From contig JAFMHL010000009.1 in NCBI GenBank assembly GCA_017854535.1, positions 1 to 64,000 on the forward strand: DNA of 64,000 nucleotides, written 5' to 3'. Made by a program: the position numbers and the translations under genes. Below the pieces are notes generated by a model that worked only from the letters and a program-made list of their open reading frames with translations, was not told the DNA's origin and made no database searches. Position 1 is the first letter of the stretch. Each line of letters begins with the position of its first letter. The DNA is from Nitratireductor sp. (lineage in GTDB: Bacteria > Pseudomonadota > Alphaproteobacteria > Rhizobiales > Rhizobiaceae). Positions 9,706 through 17,814 of this stretch are shown piece by piece.

Positions 9706-10191
9706 ATGTCTGTTCAATTGCCTGTTGATGATCCAATTTTTGCAGCGCGTTTGACCCCTTACCGCTCTCTTGGCCCAACCGGGTTTTGGATATTGATGGG
9801 CTTTATATCTGTGACCTGTTTTATTTCAGGCATTTTGTTTCTGGTCATTGGTGCTTGGCCCGTATTTTTCTTCTTTGGTCTGGATGTTCTTTTAATATGG
9901 GGTGCATTTAAACTCAGTTATCACTCTGGTAAGGCCTATGAGGAAGTGTCAGTTTGGAAACATCAGGTGGAGTTTCGTAAAATAGCGCCTTCAGGCAAAA
10001 CAACGACCCATATTTTAAATCCCTTCTGGACGCGATTTCAAATAGACCGCCATGAAGAAATTGGAATTGTGAAAATGGTCTTGCGTGAACGTGATTTGGA
10101 AACGGATATTGGCTCTTTTCTAAATCCGTTGGATAAGGAGAGTTTTGCAACGGCATTCGGACGCGCCTTGTCCAAAGCAAAAGCCGGGTAA
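9706..10191 (+). CDS. DUF2244 family membrane protein
   Basis: A 161-residue protein of the DUF2244 family, function unknown. It has two close hydrophobic segments (about residues 25-48 and 50-68) and then a soluble C-terminal domain with an FWTRFQIDRHEEIGI block. The family is common near nth in alphaproteobacteria, as here, where the two genes are divergent. Start is ATG 9706 with AGAGG eight bases before it. Confidence 0.75.
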   Translation: MSVQLPVDDPIFAARLTPYRSLGPTGFWILMGFISVTCFISGILFLVIGAWPVFFFFGLDVLLIWGAFKLSYHSGKAYEEVSVWKHQVEFRKIAPSGKTTTHILNPFWTRFQIDRHEEIGIVKMVLRERDLETDIGSFLNPLDKESFATAFGRALSKAKAG

Positions 10192-10296
10192 TAAGACAGC
10201 TGGCAAGAATCGGGTGGTCAGGATGCTTGGGCAGGGATAGGTTGATTGAACAGACAACTAAATCCTTGGCACTTTGTGAGGCATCCAAGCAACATC

Positions 10297-11154
10297 ATGT
10301 CATACATATATCCTGATATAGACAGCGACTATCAAACCGTTCGTCGCATTATTGAACTGATTTCGGAAAACTGGAAAAGCCAACCTGAGTTGAACGAGTT
10401 GGCAAATGCGGTAGGCCAGTCACCAACCCAATTGCAAAAATTGTTCACCCGTTGGGCGGGCCTGTCTCCAAAGGGGTTTCTTCAGGCTGTCACACTTGAT
10501 CATGCAAAACGCTTATTGGCAGGTAATGTGCCTTTGCTCGATGCCAGTTTTGAATTGGGCCTTTCAGGGCCGGGTCGTCTTCATGATTTGTTTGTTTCCC
10601 ACGAAGCAATGTCACCTGGAGTATACAAATCTGGCGGCGAAGGACTGGAGATCTATTTCGGCTATCATCCAAGTCCCTTTGGTATCGCCTTGGTAATGGC
10701 CACAGAACGGGGCATGTCCGGCCTATCTTTTTGTGACCCTGGTGGAGAGGCTGACGCATTTGAAGACATGTCAAAGCGTTGGCCAAAAGCGCGTTACATT
10801 GAAGATGTTGCTCGCACAGCGCCTTATGCGGTTAGAAGTTTTGATCCAACAACCTGGCGTGCGGATGAACCGCTTAGAGTCGTGATGATTGGGACAGACT
10901 TTGAGATTCGTGTTTGGGAAGGCCTGCTTAATATTCCATTTGGCAAAGCGACAACCTATTCAGATCTGGGTAGTTCCATCGGCAAAAATGCCCCGCGCGC
11001 TGTCGGTGGAGCTGTTGGGCGCAATCCGCTTTCCTTCGTGGTTCCTTGCCACCGCGTTGTGGGAAAGTCTGGCGCGTTGACGGGGTATCACTGGGGTTTA
11101 ACGCGCAAACGTGCGATCTTGGGATGGGAAACCGGGATCGGAAGCTCGCAGTAG
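10297..11154 (+). CDS. Ada-like bifunctional regulator/methylated-DNA-protein-cysteine methyltransferase without the N-terminal Ada domain
   Basis: A 285-residue protein with an AraC-type helix-turn-helix region (about residues 10-105), then a linker and an O6-alkylguanine-DNA alkyltransferase domain. The active-site motif FVVPCHRVV has the acceptor Cys at about 251. It would repair O6-methylguanine by self-alkylation. The N-terminal zinc domain of classical Ada, which takes methyl from phosphotriesters and switches the protein into an activator, is missing, so methylation-dependent activation of the classical type is not expected. Start could be the ATG at 10297 or an in-frame TTG at 10246. 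It sits downstream of the DUF2244 gene by about 100 bases. Confidence 0.88.
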   Translation: MSYIYPDIDSDYQTVRRIIELISENWKSQPELNELANAVGQSPTQLQKLFTRWAGLSPKGFLQAVTLDHAKRLLAGNVPLLDASFELGLSGPGRLHDLFVSHEAMSPGVYKSGGEGLEIYFGYHPSPFGIALVMATERGMSGLSFCDPGGEADAFEDMSKRWPKARYIEDVARTAPYAVRSFDPTTWRADEPLRVVMIGTDFEIRVWEGLLNIPFGKATTYSDLGSSIGKNAPRAVGGAVGRNPLSFVVPCHRVVGKSGALTGYHWGLTRKRAILGWETGIGSSQ

Positions 11155-11177
11155 AATTCTTGTTTTGAGCTATGGGT

Positions 11178-11573
11178 TTAGACGTTGGTGGTGTCCAAAA
11201 TTCTCAACGTACATGATCCACGCGAAACAGGTAATTCTTCATTGTCTTGCCATACTTTTACATCGAGAAACGCAATCCTTCTGGCGATGCGAACAATATT
11301 AACGCGGGCATAGAGAGGCGCATCCTTGGTAACGCGCAAATAGTCGATAGAAGCTGTCGTCACTTCAACTTCGCTCGGAAGGCCTTTCTCTTTCAAAGCA
11401 TTAATCAGGGCTTTTTCTGCTGCGCATTCAATAAGCGCGCCAACAACACCGCCATGGACAGAGCGAATAATCGGATTGCCAATATGATGCTCCTGAAAAT
11501 CCAAAACAAATAGGTCAGGATCATCTGTTATAGAAATTGCAAGCCATTGTTCGGCTGGAGATAAAGGTTTCAT
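11178..11573 (-). CDS. PaaI-type hotdog thioesterase
   Basis: A 131-residue hotdog-fold protein of the PaaI/YigI acyl-CoA thioesterase group. The region HHIGNPIIRSVHGGVVGALIE matches the family's catalytic helix, with HGG followed by an acidic residue in the helix. It overlaps the next upstream thioesterase gene by four bases (ATGA), so the two are translationally coupled. The natural acyl-CoA is unknown. Confidence 0.8.
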   Translation of the reverse strand: MKPLSPAEQWLAISITDDPDLFVLDFQEHHIGNPIIRSVHGGVVGALIECAAEKALINALKEKGLPSEVEVTTASIDYLRVTKDAPLYARVNIVRIARRIAFLDVKVWQDNEELPVSRGSCTLRILDTTNV

Positions 11574-12040
11574 ATGCGGCTCTCCGTTGTTTCGGGTGCT
11601 GTAGTCTTATTGCGTATTGAAGTGCCGCGTGTTCCAAGCATAAAGGTTCCGCTGGCGATGGCGACAGGCGTTCCGTCCGCACCTAATAATTCCCCTGTTA
11701 CATAGGCAACATCGTTATGAGTTCCGGTACAAACGGCTTTCCCCGTCAGCTTTTCGCCAGCCGTTGCTCTGCGTAAATGATGCATGGATAGGCCTATAGT
11801 TGCGATTGGCATGACCTGGGTCAGTGTCCCCATAACAGCGCCGCCCATAATTGAGTCAAGAATAATGGTCGCAAATCCTGAGTGCAGTGTATTATCTTCA
11901 GGTCGTTGAACCAAATCGCTTGGCGCTGCAATCTGTACATAAACAGTTCCGCCCACAGACCCTTCAAATGTAGCTTCTACCTTTTTCGCCAATGGATGAT
12001 GGCTGGAAAAAAACAATTGGATAGGGTGCATATCAGCCAT
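11570..12040 (-). CDS. PaaI-type hotdog thioesterase, first gene of the pair
   Basis: About 156 residues, hotdog-fold PaaI family. LHSGFATIILDSIMGGAV is the conserved helix region and the C-terminal sheet (AIASGTFMLG) is typical. Two paralogous hotdog genes in tandem suggest a heterodimer or two steps on related acyl-CoAs; this is inference. Start is uncertain between ATG 12040 and GTG 12049. An unusually good dyad lies about 75-100 bases upstream and may be its operator. Confidence 0.8.
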   Translation of the reverse strand: MADMHPIQLFFSSHHPLAKKVEATFEGSVGGTVYVQIAAPSDLVQRPEDNTLHSGFATIILDSIMGGAVMGTLTQVMPIATIGLSMHHLRRATAGEKLTGKAVCTGTHNDVAYVTGELLGADGTPVAIASGTFMLGTRGTSIRNKTTAPETTESRI

Positions 12041-12103
12041 CGTATTCACAATTCTAGTGGAGCGCGCGCTTCCCGAAACTCGAAAATGCTGGCGACGCTT
12101 TGA

Positions 12104-12138
12104 TCAATCATTTTGATTGACGTTAGCGTAAACGTCAA
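12104..12138 (-). promoter_or_regulatory. Candidate operator/promoter of the thioesterase pair
   Basis: Two overlapping inverted repeats: TCAATCA-TTT-TGATTGA (12104-12120) and a perfect TTGACGTT-N6-AACGTCAA (12117-12138). Read on the minus strand, the second starts with a -35-like TTGACG followed 17 bases later by CAAAAT. A dyad inside a promoter spacer is the layout used by MerR-type activators, and the half-site resembles, from memory, LiuR-type sites that control acyl-CoA genes. Confidence 0.4.
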
Positions 12139-12183
12139 CATAGATATTTCTGATAAATTGTATCGCTTAAGTTCGCATTCCGC

Positions 12184-12825
12184 CTAATGGGCTTTGGACA
12201 TGTCTCCAAGGACCTTCTTGGATTTGACCGATGTATCGCTGTTGAGTTGATAAACCATCGGCACGCCGGTCGCGAGATTTAACTTTGTGATGTCATTGCT
12301 CGACATGCGATCAAGGATCATCACCAAAGAGCGAAGTGAGTTGCCATGAGCGGCTACAAGCACGGTCTCGCCGCGTAAAACACGAGGTAGAATTTCCTGC
12401 ATGTAATATGGCCAAACTCTCGCTCCAGTATCACGAAGCGATTCGCCTTCCTTGCCAGGAGGCGGAACATCGTAAGATCGGCGCCAGATATGAACCTGAT
12501 CTTCGCCCCATTTCTTGCGGGCATCATCTTTGTTAAGGCCAGCAAGATCACCATAATTGCGTTCGTTCAATGCTTGGTCATGAATGGTTTCAAGATCGGA
12601 TTGGCCCACACCATCAAGAATCATTTGGCATGTCTTTTCTGCGCGCTGCAAAACACTGGTAAAGGCAATATCAAATTTCAGGTTTTCTGCTTTCAAAACC
12701 CTTCCAGCTTCGATCGCTTCTTCAACGCCTTGAGCGGTTAAGTCAGGATCACGCCATCCGGTAAACAGATTTTTCAAATTCCATTCACTTTGCCCATGTC
12801 TTACCAGAACCAGTGTGCCGCTCAT
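12184..12825 (-). CDS. gpmA: 2,3-bisphosphoglycerate-dependent phosphoglycerate mutase
   Basis: Interconverts 3- and 2-phosphoglycerate in glycolysis and gluconeogenesis. [10 protein letters not shown] carries the phospho-His (about residue 10), [13 protein letters not shown] is the substrate loop and AAHGNSLR the second catalytic His. At 213 residues it is the short alphaproteobacterial form. It follows dapB by 36 bases on the same strand, the dapB-gpmA order usual in rhizobia. Confidence 0.96.
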   Translation of the reverse strand: MSGTLVLVRHGQSEWNLKNLFTGWRDPDLTAQGVEEAIEAGRVLKAENLKFDIAFTSVLQRAEKTCQMILDGVGQSDLETIHDQALNERNYGDLAGLNKDDARKKWGEDQVHIWRRSYDVPPPGKEGESLRDTGARVWPYYMQEILPRVLRGETVLVAAHGNSLRSLVMILDRMSSNDITKLNLATGVPMVYQLNSDTSVKSKKVLGDMSKAH

Positions 12826-12861
12826 TTTCCAAATTCCTTTTTTTAAGCATTCAATTCAAGT

Positions 12862-13677
12862 TTAGTTTCCAAAGCCTAATACATCTCGCATGGAATAATA
12901 GCCGGGCTTTTTATCTTTTGCCCAAAGGGCTGCTTTGACCGCACCAAAGGCAAAATTCATTCTGTCTTGAGCAATATGGGATAATTCAATTCGCTCGCCT
13001 TCTCCGGCAAACACAACAGTATGATCCCCAACCACGGAGCCACCACGAAGCGTGGAGAATCCGATAGTGCCAGCCTCTCTTGGCCCTGTGTGCCCATCTC
13101 TGGAACGCACGCTATTGGAGGCTAAATCAATATCACGACCAGTTGCCGCTGCTTCCCCAAGCATAAGTGCTGTTCCAGATGGTGCGTCGATCTTGTATTT
13201 GTGGTGCATTTCTACAATTTCGATGTCGAATACTGATCCGTCCAGGGCCTTGGCGGCCTGTTCAACAAGGATGGAAAGGAGGTTTACCCCCAAGCTCATA
13301 TTGCCTGATTTCACAATAACTGCATTGCTGGCGGCGTGTTGGAGCGCGTCCTCATCGTTGCTGCTGCAGCCTGTTGTTCCTATCACATGCACAATGCCTG
13401 CTTCTGCCGAAAGTTTAGCCAATTGCACAGTTGCGCCGGGAATCGTGAAATCGATGATGCCGTCAGCTTGGGCCATTGCAGCCTTCGCGTCAGAAGTGAT
13501 CACAACACCAATTTTGCCAAGGCCAGCCAATTCGCCTGCGTCTTGCCCGATGGCTGGCGCGCCTTCGCGTTCAAGCGCACCAACAACGCTAACACCTTCA
13601 CTTTGGTGAATAGCCTTGATCAGCGAAAGCCCCATTCTTCCGGAAGCTCCAGCTACGATAAGTTTCATATCACCCAT
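12862..13677 (-). CDS. dapB: 4-hydroxy-tetrahydrodipicolinate reductase
   Basis: NAD(P)H-dependent reductase of the lysine and diaminopimelate pathway, feeding peptidoglycan synthesis. The nucleotide-binding loop GASGRMG is at residues 10-16 and the catalytic signature [15 protein letters not shown] is intact, with the conserved His and Lys. Length 271 is normal. An internal ATG nine bases downstream (MKLIV) is an alternative start, but relatives begin with the longer form. Probably transcribed with gpmA, possibly also with the upstream exporter gene 79 bases away. Confidence 0.96.
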   Translation of the reverse strand: MGDMKLIVAGASGRMGLSLIKAIHQSEGVSVVGALEREGAPAIGQDAGELAGLGKIGVVITSDAKAAMAQADGIIDFTIPGATVQLAKLSAEAGIVHVIGTTGCSSNDEDALQHAASNAVIVKSGNMSLGVNLLSILVEQAAKALDGSVFDIEIVEMHHKYKIDAPSGTALMLGEAAATGRDIDLASNSVRSRDGHTGPREAGTIGFSTLRGGSVVGDHTVVFAGEGERIELSHIAQDRMNFAFGAVKAALWAKDKKPGYYSMRDVLGFGN

Positions 13678-13756
13678 GACTAGTTCCTATTATGTATGTT
13701 CGTTCAAACGCACAAATCTCTTATCCAAAGACATGACGCCATAACAGATTGCACCT

Positions 13757-15643
13757 CTATTTCAGCGATGGCGCAGTGCTTTTGCGTTTAGGTTTTGATT
13801 TGGCTGTTGTGGTTTTACTTATTGGCTTACTTCTGGGTTTTTTAGCGCGGGTGCCAGTTCCCAAATTGTGCAATTTTGCATAAGTACTGTAGCGACTTGC
13901 CATCAAGCTGGCATGATCGCCAGTCTCAGCGATTTGTCCTTTATCAATGACGATTATTTTGTCAGCATTTTGAATAGTGGAAAGGCGATGAGCAATCACA
14001 AGCGTCGTGCGGTTTTTCATCAATCCATCTAGCGCAACCTGAACCAGCTGTTCTGATTCATTGTCGAGGGCGGATGTTGCCTCATCCAGCAGAAGAATAG
14101 GTGCATCACGTAAAATAGCCCGTGTAATTGAAAGCCGTTGCCTTTGTCCGCCGGAAAGGTTGGAACCCAATTCACCAACTTCCGTTTCATAACCATTGTG
14201 CATTTCAAGAATAAAGTCATGAGCTTGCGCCAGTTTTGCAGCAGCTTCAATTTCCTCCTGCGATGCGCCTGGACGGCCAAAACGAATATTGTCTGCAACT
14301 GTTCCTTCGAAAAGAACCGGATTTTGCGAAACATAAGAAATATTTTGTCTAAGCCCTTTAATTTTGGTTTTGGCAATATCTTGTTTGTCGACGCTAATCT
14401 GCCCGCTTTCAAGGTCATGAAAGCGCAGTAATAGATGAATGATCGTGGACTTTCCGCCGCCCGATGGGCCAACAAGTGCCGTTGTTTGCCCTGCCTTTGC
14501 TATAAAAGAAATATCTTTCAATACAGGCTCTTCAGGAAGGTAGGAGAAGTTCACACGGTCAAACTGAATTTCACCTTTTTTGATCACCGGCTCTTTAGCG
14601 CCGGCAATATCGGCCTGGCGTGGAGGCGTATCAAGCAGTTCATAGAGCATGCGCGCATTGACCAGTGATTTCTCGAACTGAACTCGGAAAGAGGCAAGTC
14701 TGCGGGCCGGGTCATATGCAAGCATTGCGGCTGTAAGAAATGAAAGCAATGCTCCTGGATTGCCATCAAGGGCGATGACGCGCCATCCGCCGAAAGCCAC
14801 AGCGCCTGCAATGGCAAAACCACCAAGCGTTTCTGTCAAAGGTTTGGTTCTGGCGTTTACCAAAGCAATGGTATTTGCCTGCTTCTCTGCGGTATCTACC
14901 AGCTTGTCCACTTTGGTCTGCATTTGGCTTTCCATCGTGAAAGCCTTAACGACAGGGATACTTTGGGCCGTTTCGACCATGGATGACACGACCCGAGCAT
15001 TAACGTTGACTTCTTTGCGGGAAAGTTTTTTTACTTTCTTTACATAACGGGAAATAACAAAAGCCGCGATTGGCATCACAACAAGCGAGCCTATTGTCAT
15101 CAGCGCATCTTGGTAAATCATCACAAAAATCAGTGAGATCAAGGTCAACAAGTCTCGGGCAAACACGGTCACCAACGCATTCAGCAAGTTACCGATGCCG
15201 GAGATATTCTGGTTGATTTGCCCAACCAAAAACGCTGATCGTGTTTCGGAGTAAAAACCCACACCCAAATGCAACAAATGGTCATAAGCTCTCTTTTGAT
15301 AGCGAGCGATAATATTGTTAGCAATCCGTTTGAGCAAAACTTCTTGTCCAAATCCGGCCATGCCCTTTACGAAGAAAATCAACAAAATGATTCCTGCAAT
15401 CGTGTAAGCTGCGGCAAGGTTTTTATCTTCGAAAACATCATTCACCACATCTTTGATGATATAGGCACTATATGCGGTGGTGCCGGCAACGGCCATCATA
15501 CAGCCAATCGCGAGTATGTAGCTGGTCCTGTAGAGCGAAAAATTCTCCATGATGATGCGCTGCACGATGGGAAAAGCTTTATCACCCGTATCGCCATCTG
15601 TTTTTGGGGCAATCAGCTCAAGTTTTTCTTTTTTCTTGGACAC
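13757..15643 (-). CDS. MsbA-like ABC exporter, fused membrane and ATPase domains
   Basis: A 628-residue half-transporter: about 25-330 form six membrane helices, then an ATPase with Walker A LVGPSGGGKST, signature LSGGQRQRLS and Walker B ILLLDEATSALD. It would work as a homodimer flipping or exporting lipids or other hydrophobic substrates, as MsbA does for lipid A core; the substrate here is not shown. Start is GTG at 15643, with AGGT eleven bases upstream. The C-terminal 35 residues are a lysine/serine/threonine-rich tail that is not part of the ATPase fold. Confidence 0.88.
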   Translation of the reverse strand: MSKKKEKLELIAPKTDGDTGDKAFPIVQRIIMENFSLYRTSYILAIGCMMAVAGTTAYSAYIIKDVVNDVFEDKNLAAAYTIAGIILLIFFVKGMAGFGQEVLLKRIANNIIARYQKRAYDHLLHLGVGFYSETRSAFLVGQINQNISGIGNLLNALVTVFARDLLTLISLIFVMIYQDALMTIGSLVVMPIAAFVISRYVKKVKKLSRKEVNVNARVVSSMVETAQSIPVVKAFTMESQMQTKVDKLVDTAEKQANTIALVNARTKPLTETLGGFAIAGAVAFGGWRVIALDGNPGALLSFLTAAMLAYDPARRLASFRVQFEKSLVNARMLYELLDTPPRQADIAGAKEPVIKKGEIQFDRVNFSYLPEEPVLKDISFIAKAGQTTALVGPSGGGKSTIIHLLLRFHDLESGQISVDKQDIAKTKIKGLRQNISYVSQNPVLFEGTVADNIRFGRPGASQEEIEAAAKLAQAHDFILEMHNGYETEVGELGSNLSGGQRQRLSITRAILRDAPILLLDEATSALDNESEQLVQVALDGLMKNRTTLVIAHRLSTIQNADKIIVIDKGQIAETGDHASLMASRYSTYAKLHNLGTGTRAKKPRSKPISKTTTAKSKPKRKSTAPSLK

Positions 15644-15951
15644 GTATTTATTTTACCTGAAAAATTCGTTTGCGACATTCTTGGCGCTTGGGCCGTCTTC
15701 ATATCGAATTGTACTGCATTTGCCTAGGGTAGGATAGCAAACTTACTGCTGTTTGCCAGACACTGGAAAACTTCAAGATTCCGCATGCAAATGTTTTAAA
15801 ACCGTGCAAGACTATTTCCAGGTTTGGTCCGGCTAATTTGGCATAGCTGGGTTTTTGGACCGACTACGCGCATTACTTGCGTGAAACTGGCTAGCATTGC
15901 TAACAATGCCAAGCCCAATCATAACCATTTGGAAACAAACAGGGAAAAAAC
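15644..15951. other. Intergenic leader region between the divergent exporter and BMP genes
   Basis: A 308-base gene-free stretch. Towards the BMP gene it holds three consecutive short hairpins: CCGGCTA/TAGCTGG (15829-15850) followed by GTTTTT; ACGC/GCGT (15867-15882); and GCATT/AATGC (15894-15909) inside a GGC/GCC pair. GGTCC (15826-15830) could instead pair with GGACC (15857-15861), which would exclude the first hairpin. No clear sigma-70 promoter was found. Confidence 0.35.
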
Positions 15952-16944
15952 ATGAAACGTTTAATTCTTGGAATTACTGCAAGTCTAATGCTTGCAGGGT
16001 CAGCTCTCGCAATGGATGCGAAGCCGGCAGTCGTATATGATAAAGGTGGCAAGAACGATGGTTCTTTCAACCAGTCTGCCTATGACGGTGCAGAGAAATT
16101 TAAAACTGAGACTGGCATTGATTACCGCGATTTCGAAATCACCGATGATGCCCAGCGCGAGCAGGCCATGCGTCGTTTCGCTGAAGATGGACACAGTCCA
16201 ATCGTCGTAATCGGCTTTTCGCAAGCCGCAGCTCTTGAGAAAGTCGCAAAAGAGTTTCCTGATACGAAATTCGGTATCGTTGACATGGTGGTTGATCTGC
16301 CAAATGTACGTTCAATCGTCTTTAAAGAGCAAGAAGGTTCATACCTTGTTGGCGTGATGGCCGCTCAAGCAGCAGCATCAGGCAAAGCAGGCTTTGTTGG
16401 CGGCATGGACATTCCATTGATCCGTCGTTTTGCTTGCGGATATGTAGGCGGCTTCAAATCTGTTAAGGCAGATGGCGAAGTATTCCAAAACATGACCGGT
16501 ACAACTGGCGCTGCCTGGAACGATCCAACCAAAGGCGGCGAACTTGCTAAATCACAGATCGACCAAGGTGCTGATGTGGTCTTCCACGCAGCTGGTGGCA
16601 CTGGTTTTGGTGTTCTTCAGGCAACTGCAGATGCAGGTAAACTTGGCATTGGTGTGGACTCAAACCAGAACGGTTTGCATCCAGGCAAAGTACTGACATC
16701 CATGCTGAAACGCGTTGATGTTGCTGTTTATAACGCATTTAAAGATGTTCAGGACGACAAATGGTCAACTGGCTTCTCAGTGCTTGGTCTTGCTGAAGGC
16801 GGCGTAGACTATGCAATGGATGACAACAACAAACCATTGGTTACTGCTGAAATGGCTGCTGCTGTTGAAGCTGCAAAAGCAGACATTATCTCTGGCAAAA
16901 TCGTTGTACACGATTACATGTCAGACAATGCCTGCCCTTACTAA
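15952..16944 (+). CDS. BMP-family (PnrA-like) nucleoside-binding protein of an ABC transporter
   Basis: A 330-residue exported binding protein. The signal peptide (about residues 1-20) ends ALA, followed by AVVYDKGGKNDGSFNQ, the hallmark of the Bmp/PnrA family that binds purine nucleosides. Its likely partners are the ATPase and permeases encoded from 20.7 kb, although four genes on the other strand and one on the same strand lie between. A strong ribosome site (AGGGAAAA) precedes ATG 15952. It is followed at once by a good terminator, so it is probably a single-gene unit, which would allow higher expression than the transporter. Confidence 0.93.
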   Translation: MKRLILGITASLMLAGSALAMDAKPAVVYDKGGKNDGSFNQSAYDGAEKFKTETGIDYRDFEITDDAQREQAMRRFAEDGHSPIVVIGFSQAAALEKVAKEFPDTKFGIVDMVVDLPNVRSIVFKEQEGSYLVGVMAAQAAASGKAGFVGGMDIPLIRRFACGYVGGFKSVKADGEVFQNMTGTTGAAWNDPTKGGELAKSQIDQGADVVFHAAGGTGFGVLQATADAGKLGIGVDSNQNGLHPGKVLTSMLKRVDVAVYNAFKDVQDDKWSTGFSVLGLAEGGVDYAMDDNNKPLVTAEMAAAVEAAKADIISGKIVVHDYMSDNACPY

Positions 16945-16967
16945 TAGGGCGTTGGTTTGAATTTGAA

Positions 16968-16992
16968 ACGGGGGCTTCGGCTCCCGTTTTTT
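16968..16992 (+). terminator. Intrinsic terminator of the BMP gene
   Basis: Stem ACGGGGGC/GCTCCCGT (one G-U pair) with a TTCG loop, followed by a T run. A clear rho-independent terminator 24 bases after the stop codon. Confidence 0.9.
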
Positions 16993-17002
16993 ATTGTGAA
17001 AT

Positions 17003-17482
17003 TTATATTGAAGAAACTGGAACAACCGCGTCATCAATTGAAATTGTTCCGACTTTCAAAACCTTTGCTGTAATGCCCCCATGGCCTCTCACCGCATTAT
17101 AGCCGCCATTGCCGAGTGTTTCTTCCATCCTTGAGCACGGCGCGCAGATGCCTGTTCCTTGAAACAACACTTCGCCAATTTGAAATTGCTGATCTTTCAA
17201 AGCCAAGAGATTAATGCCACTTACCACCAGATTCCGTCTCAATGCCTCAGGGAATATCTCACTTTTGTTGCTAAGGGATGCAATTGCGCCAAGATGCTCT
17301 TGTTGAATAAGCGTAATCGAGCGGTTTGAAGGGCGGGTAGTTCTGTCACCTTCGAGCCCTTTTTCCTCAATCATAATTTTTGAATGGGCGATCATCGGCT
17401 GACGTCTTGCTGGCCGTGTTCCAATCCAAACCAATTTTCCCGATGTCGAATATCTCGAAATAAGCTCTGCAAGCGTGATCAT
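17003..17482 (-). CDS. MOSC domain protein
   Basis: About 159 residues with the MOSC fold (the C-terminal domain of molybdenum cofactor sulfurase and of YiiM-type proteins). LEGDRTT, a conserved GDR-type motif, and the Cys in the ICAPCSRME block are visible. MOSC proteins handle molybdenum-cofactor-bound sulfur or use the cofactor in reductions; the substrate here is unknown. Start placed at ATG 17482, just after the slyX stop; an in-frame TTG at 17488 would overlap slyX. Confidence 0.8.
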   Translation of the reverse strand: MITLAELISRYSTSGKLVWIGTRPARRQPMIAHSKIMIEEKGLEGDRTTRPSNRSITLIQQEHLGAIASLSNKSEIFPEALRRNLVVSGINLLALKDQQFQIGEVLFQGTGICAPCSRMEETLGNGGYNAVRGHGGITAKVLKVGTISIDDAVVPVSSI

Positions 17483-17484
17483 GA

Positions 17485-17709
17485 TCAATAATGAGGCGGC
17501 TTGGTGTTTTCAGGTGAAGAGCCAGTCGCATCTTCAAGGTCTAAAAATCGTTTGGTCAATGCATCAAGTTTGGATTTCATTTTATCCATTTGCTGCCACT
17601 GCTCAGCCAAAGCAGTAGACAATTCCTCAATGGTGACGCTTTGATGAGCCAGTTGCTCTTCCAGTGCCGTCACCCGGTCGAGGTCGCTATTTGTCGGCAA
17701 TCTTGCCAT
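17485..17709 (-). CDS. slyX: SlyX family protein
   Basis: A 74-residue protein almost entirely coiled coil (VTALEEQLAHQSVTIEELSTALAEQ heptads), ending in the SlyX-type PPHY tail. Function of the family is unknown. It precedes the MOSC gene on the same strand with no intervening bases to speak of, so the two form an operon, divergent from the muramidase gene. Confidence 0.85.
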   Translation of the reverse strand: MARLPTNSDLDRVTALEEQLAHQSVTIEELSTALAEQWQQMDKMKSKLDALTKRFLDLEDATGSSPENTKPPHY

Positions 17710-17749
17710 TTATTCACCTAAATCTTAAAATAGAACTGCGCGTTCTTGG

Positions 17750-17764
17750 TTAATCAATCATTAA
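17750..17764. promoter_or_regulatory. Perfect TTAA-N7-TTAA site (CtrA-like box)
   Basis: TTAATCAATCATTAA matches the TTAA-N7-TTAA consensus of the cell-cycle regulator CtrA without mismatch. It lies between divergent slyX and the muramidase gene, 50 bases before the latter's ATG. One or two such sites are expected by chance in this window, so the position is the main support. Confidence 0.3.
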
Positions 17765-17814
17765 TGACCCTGCGATAGCGTCGGTCAACATCTATTGCTG
17801 ATTCTGGAAATGAC

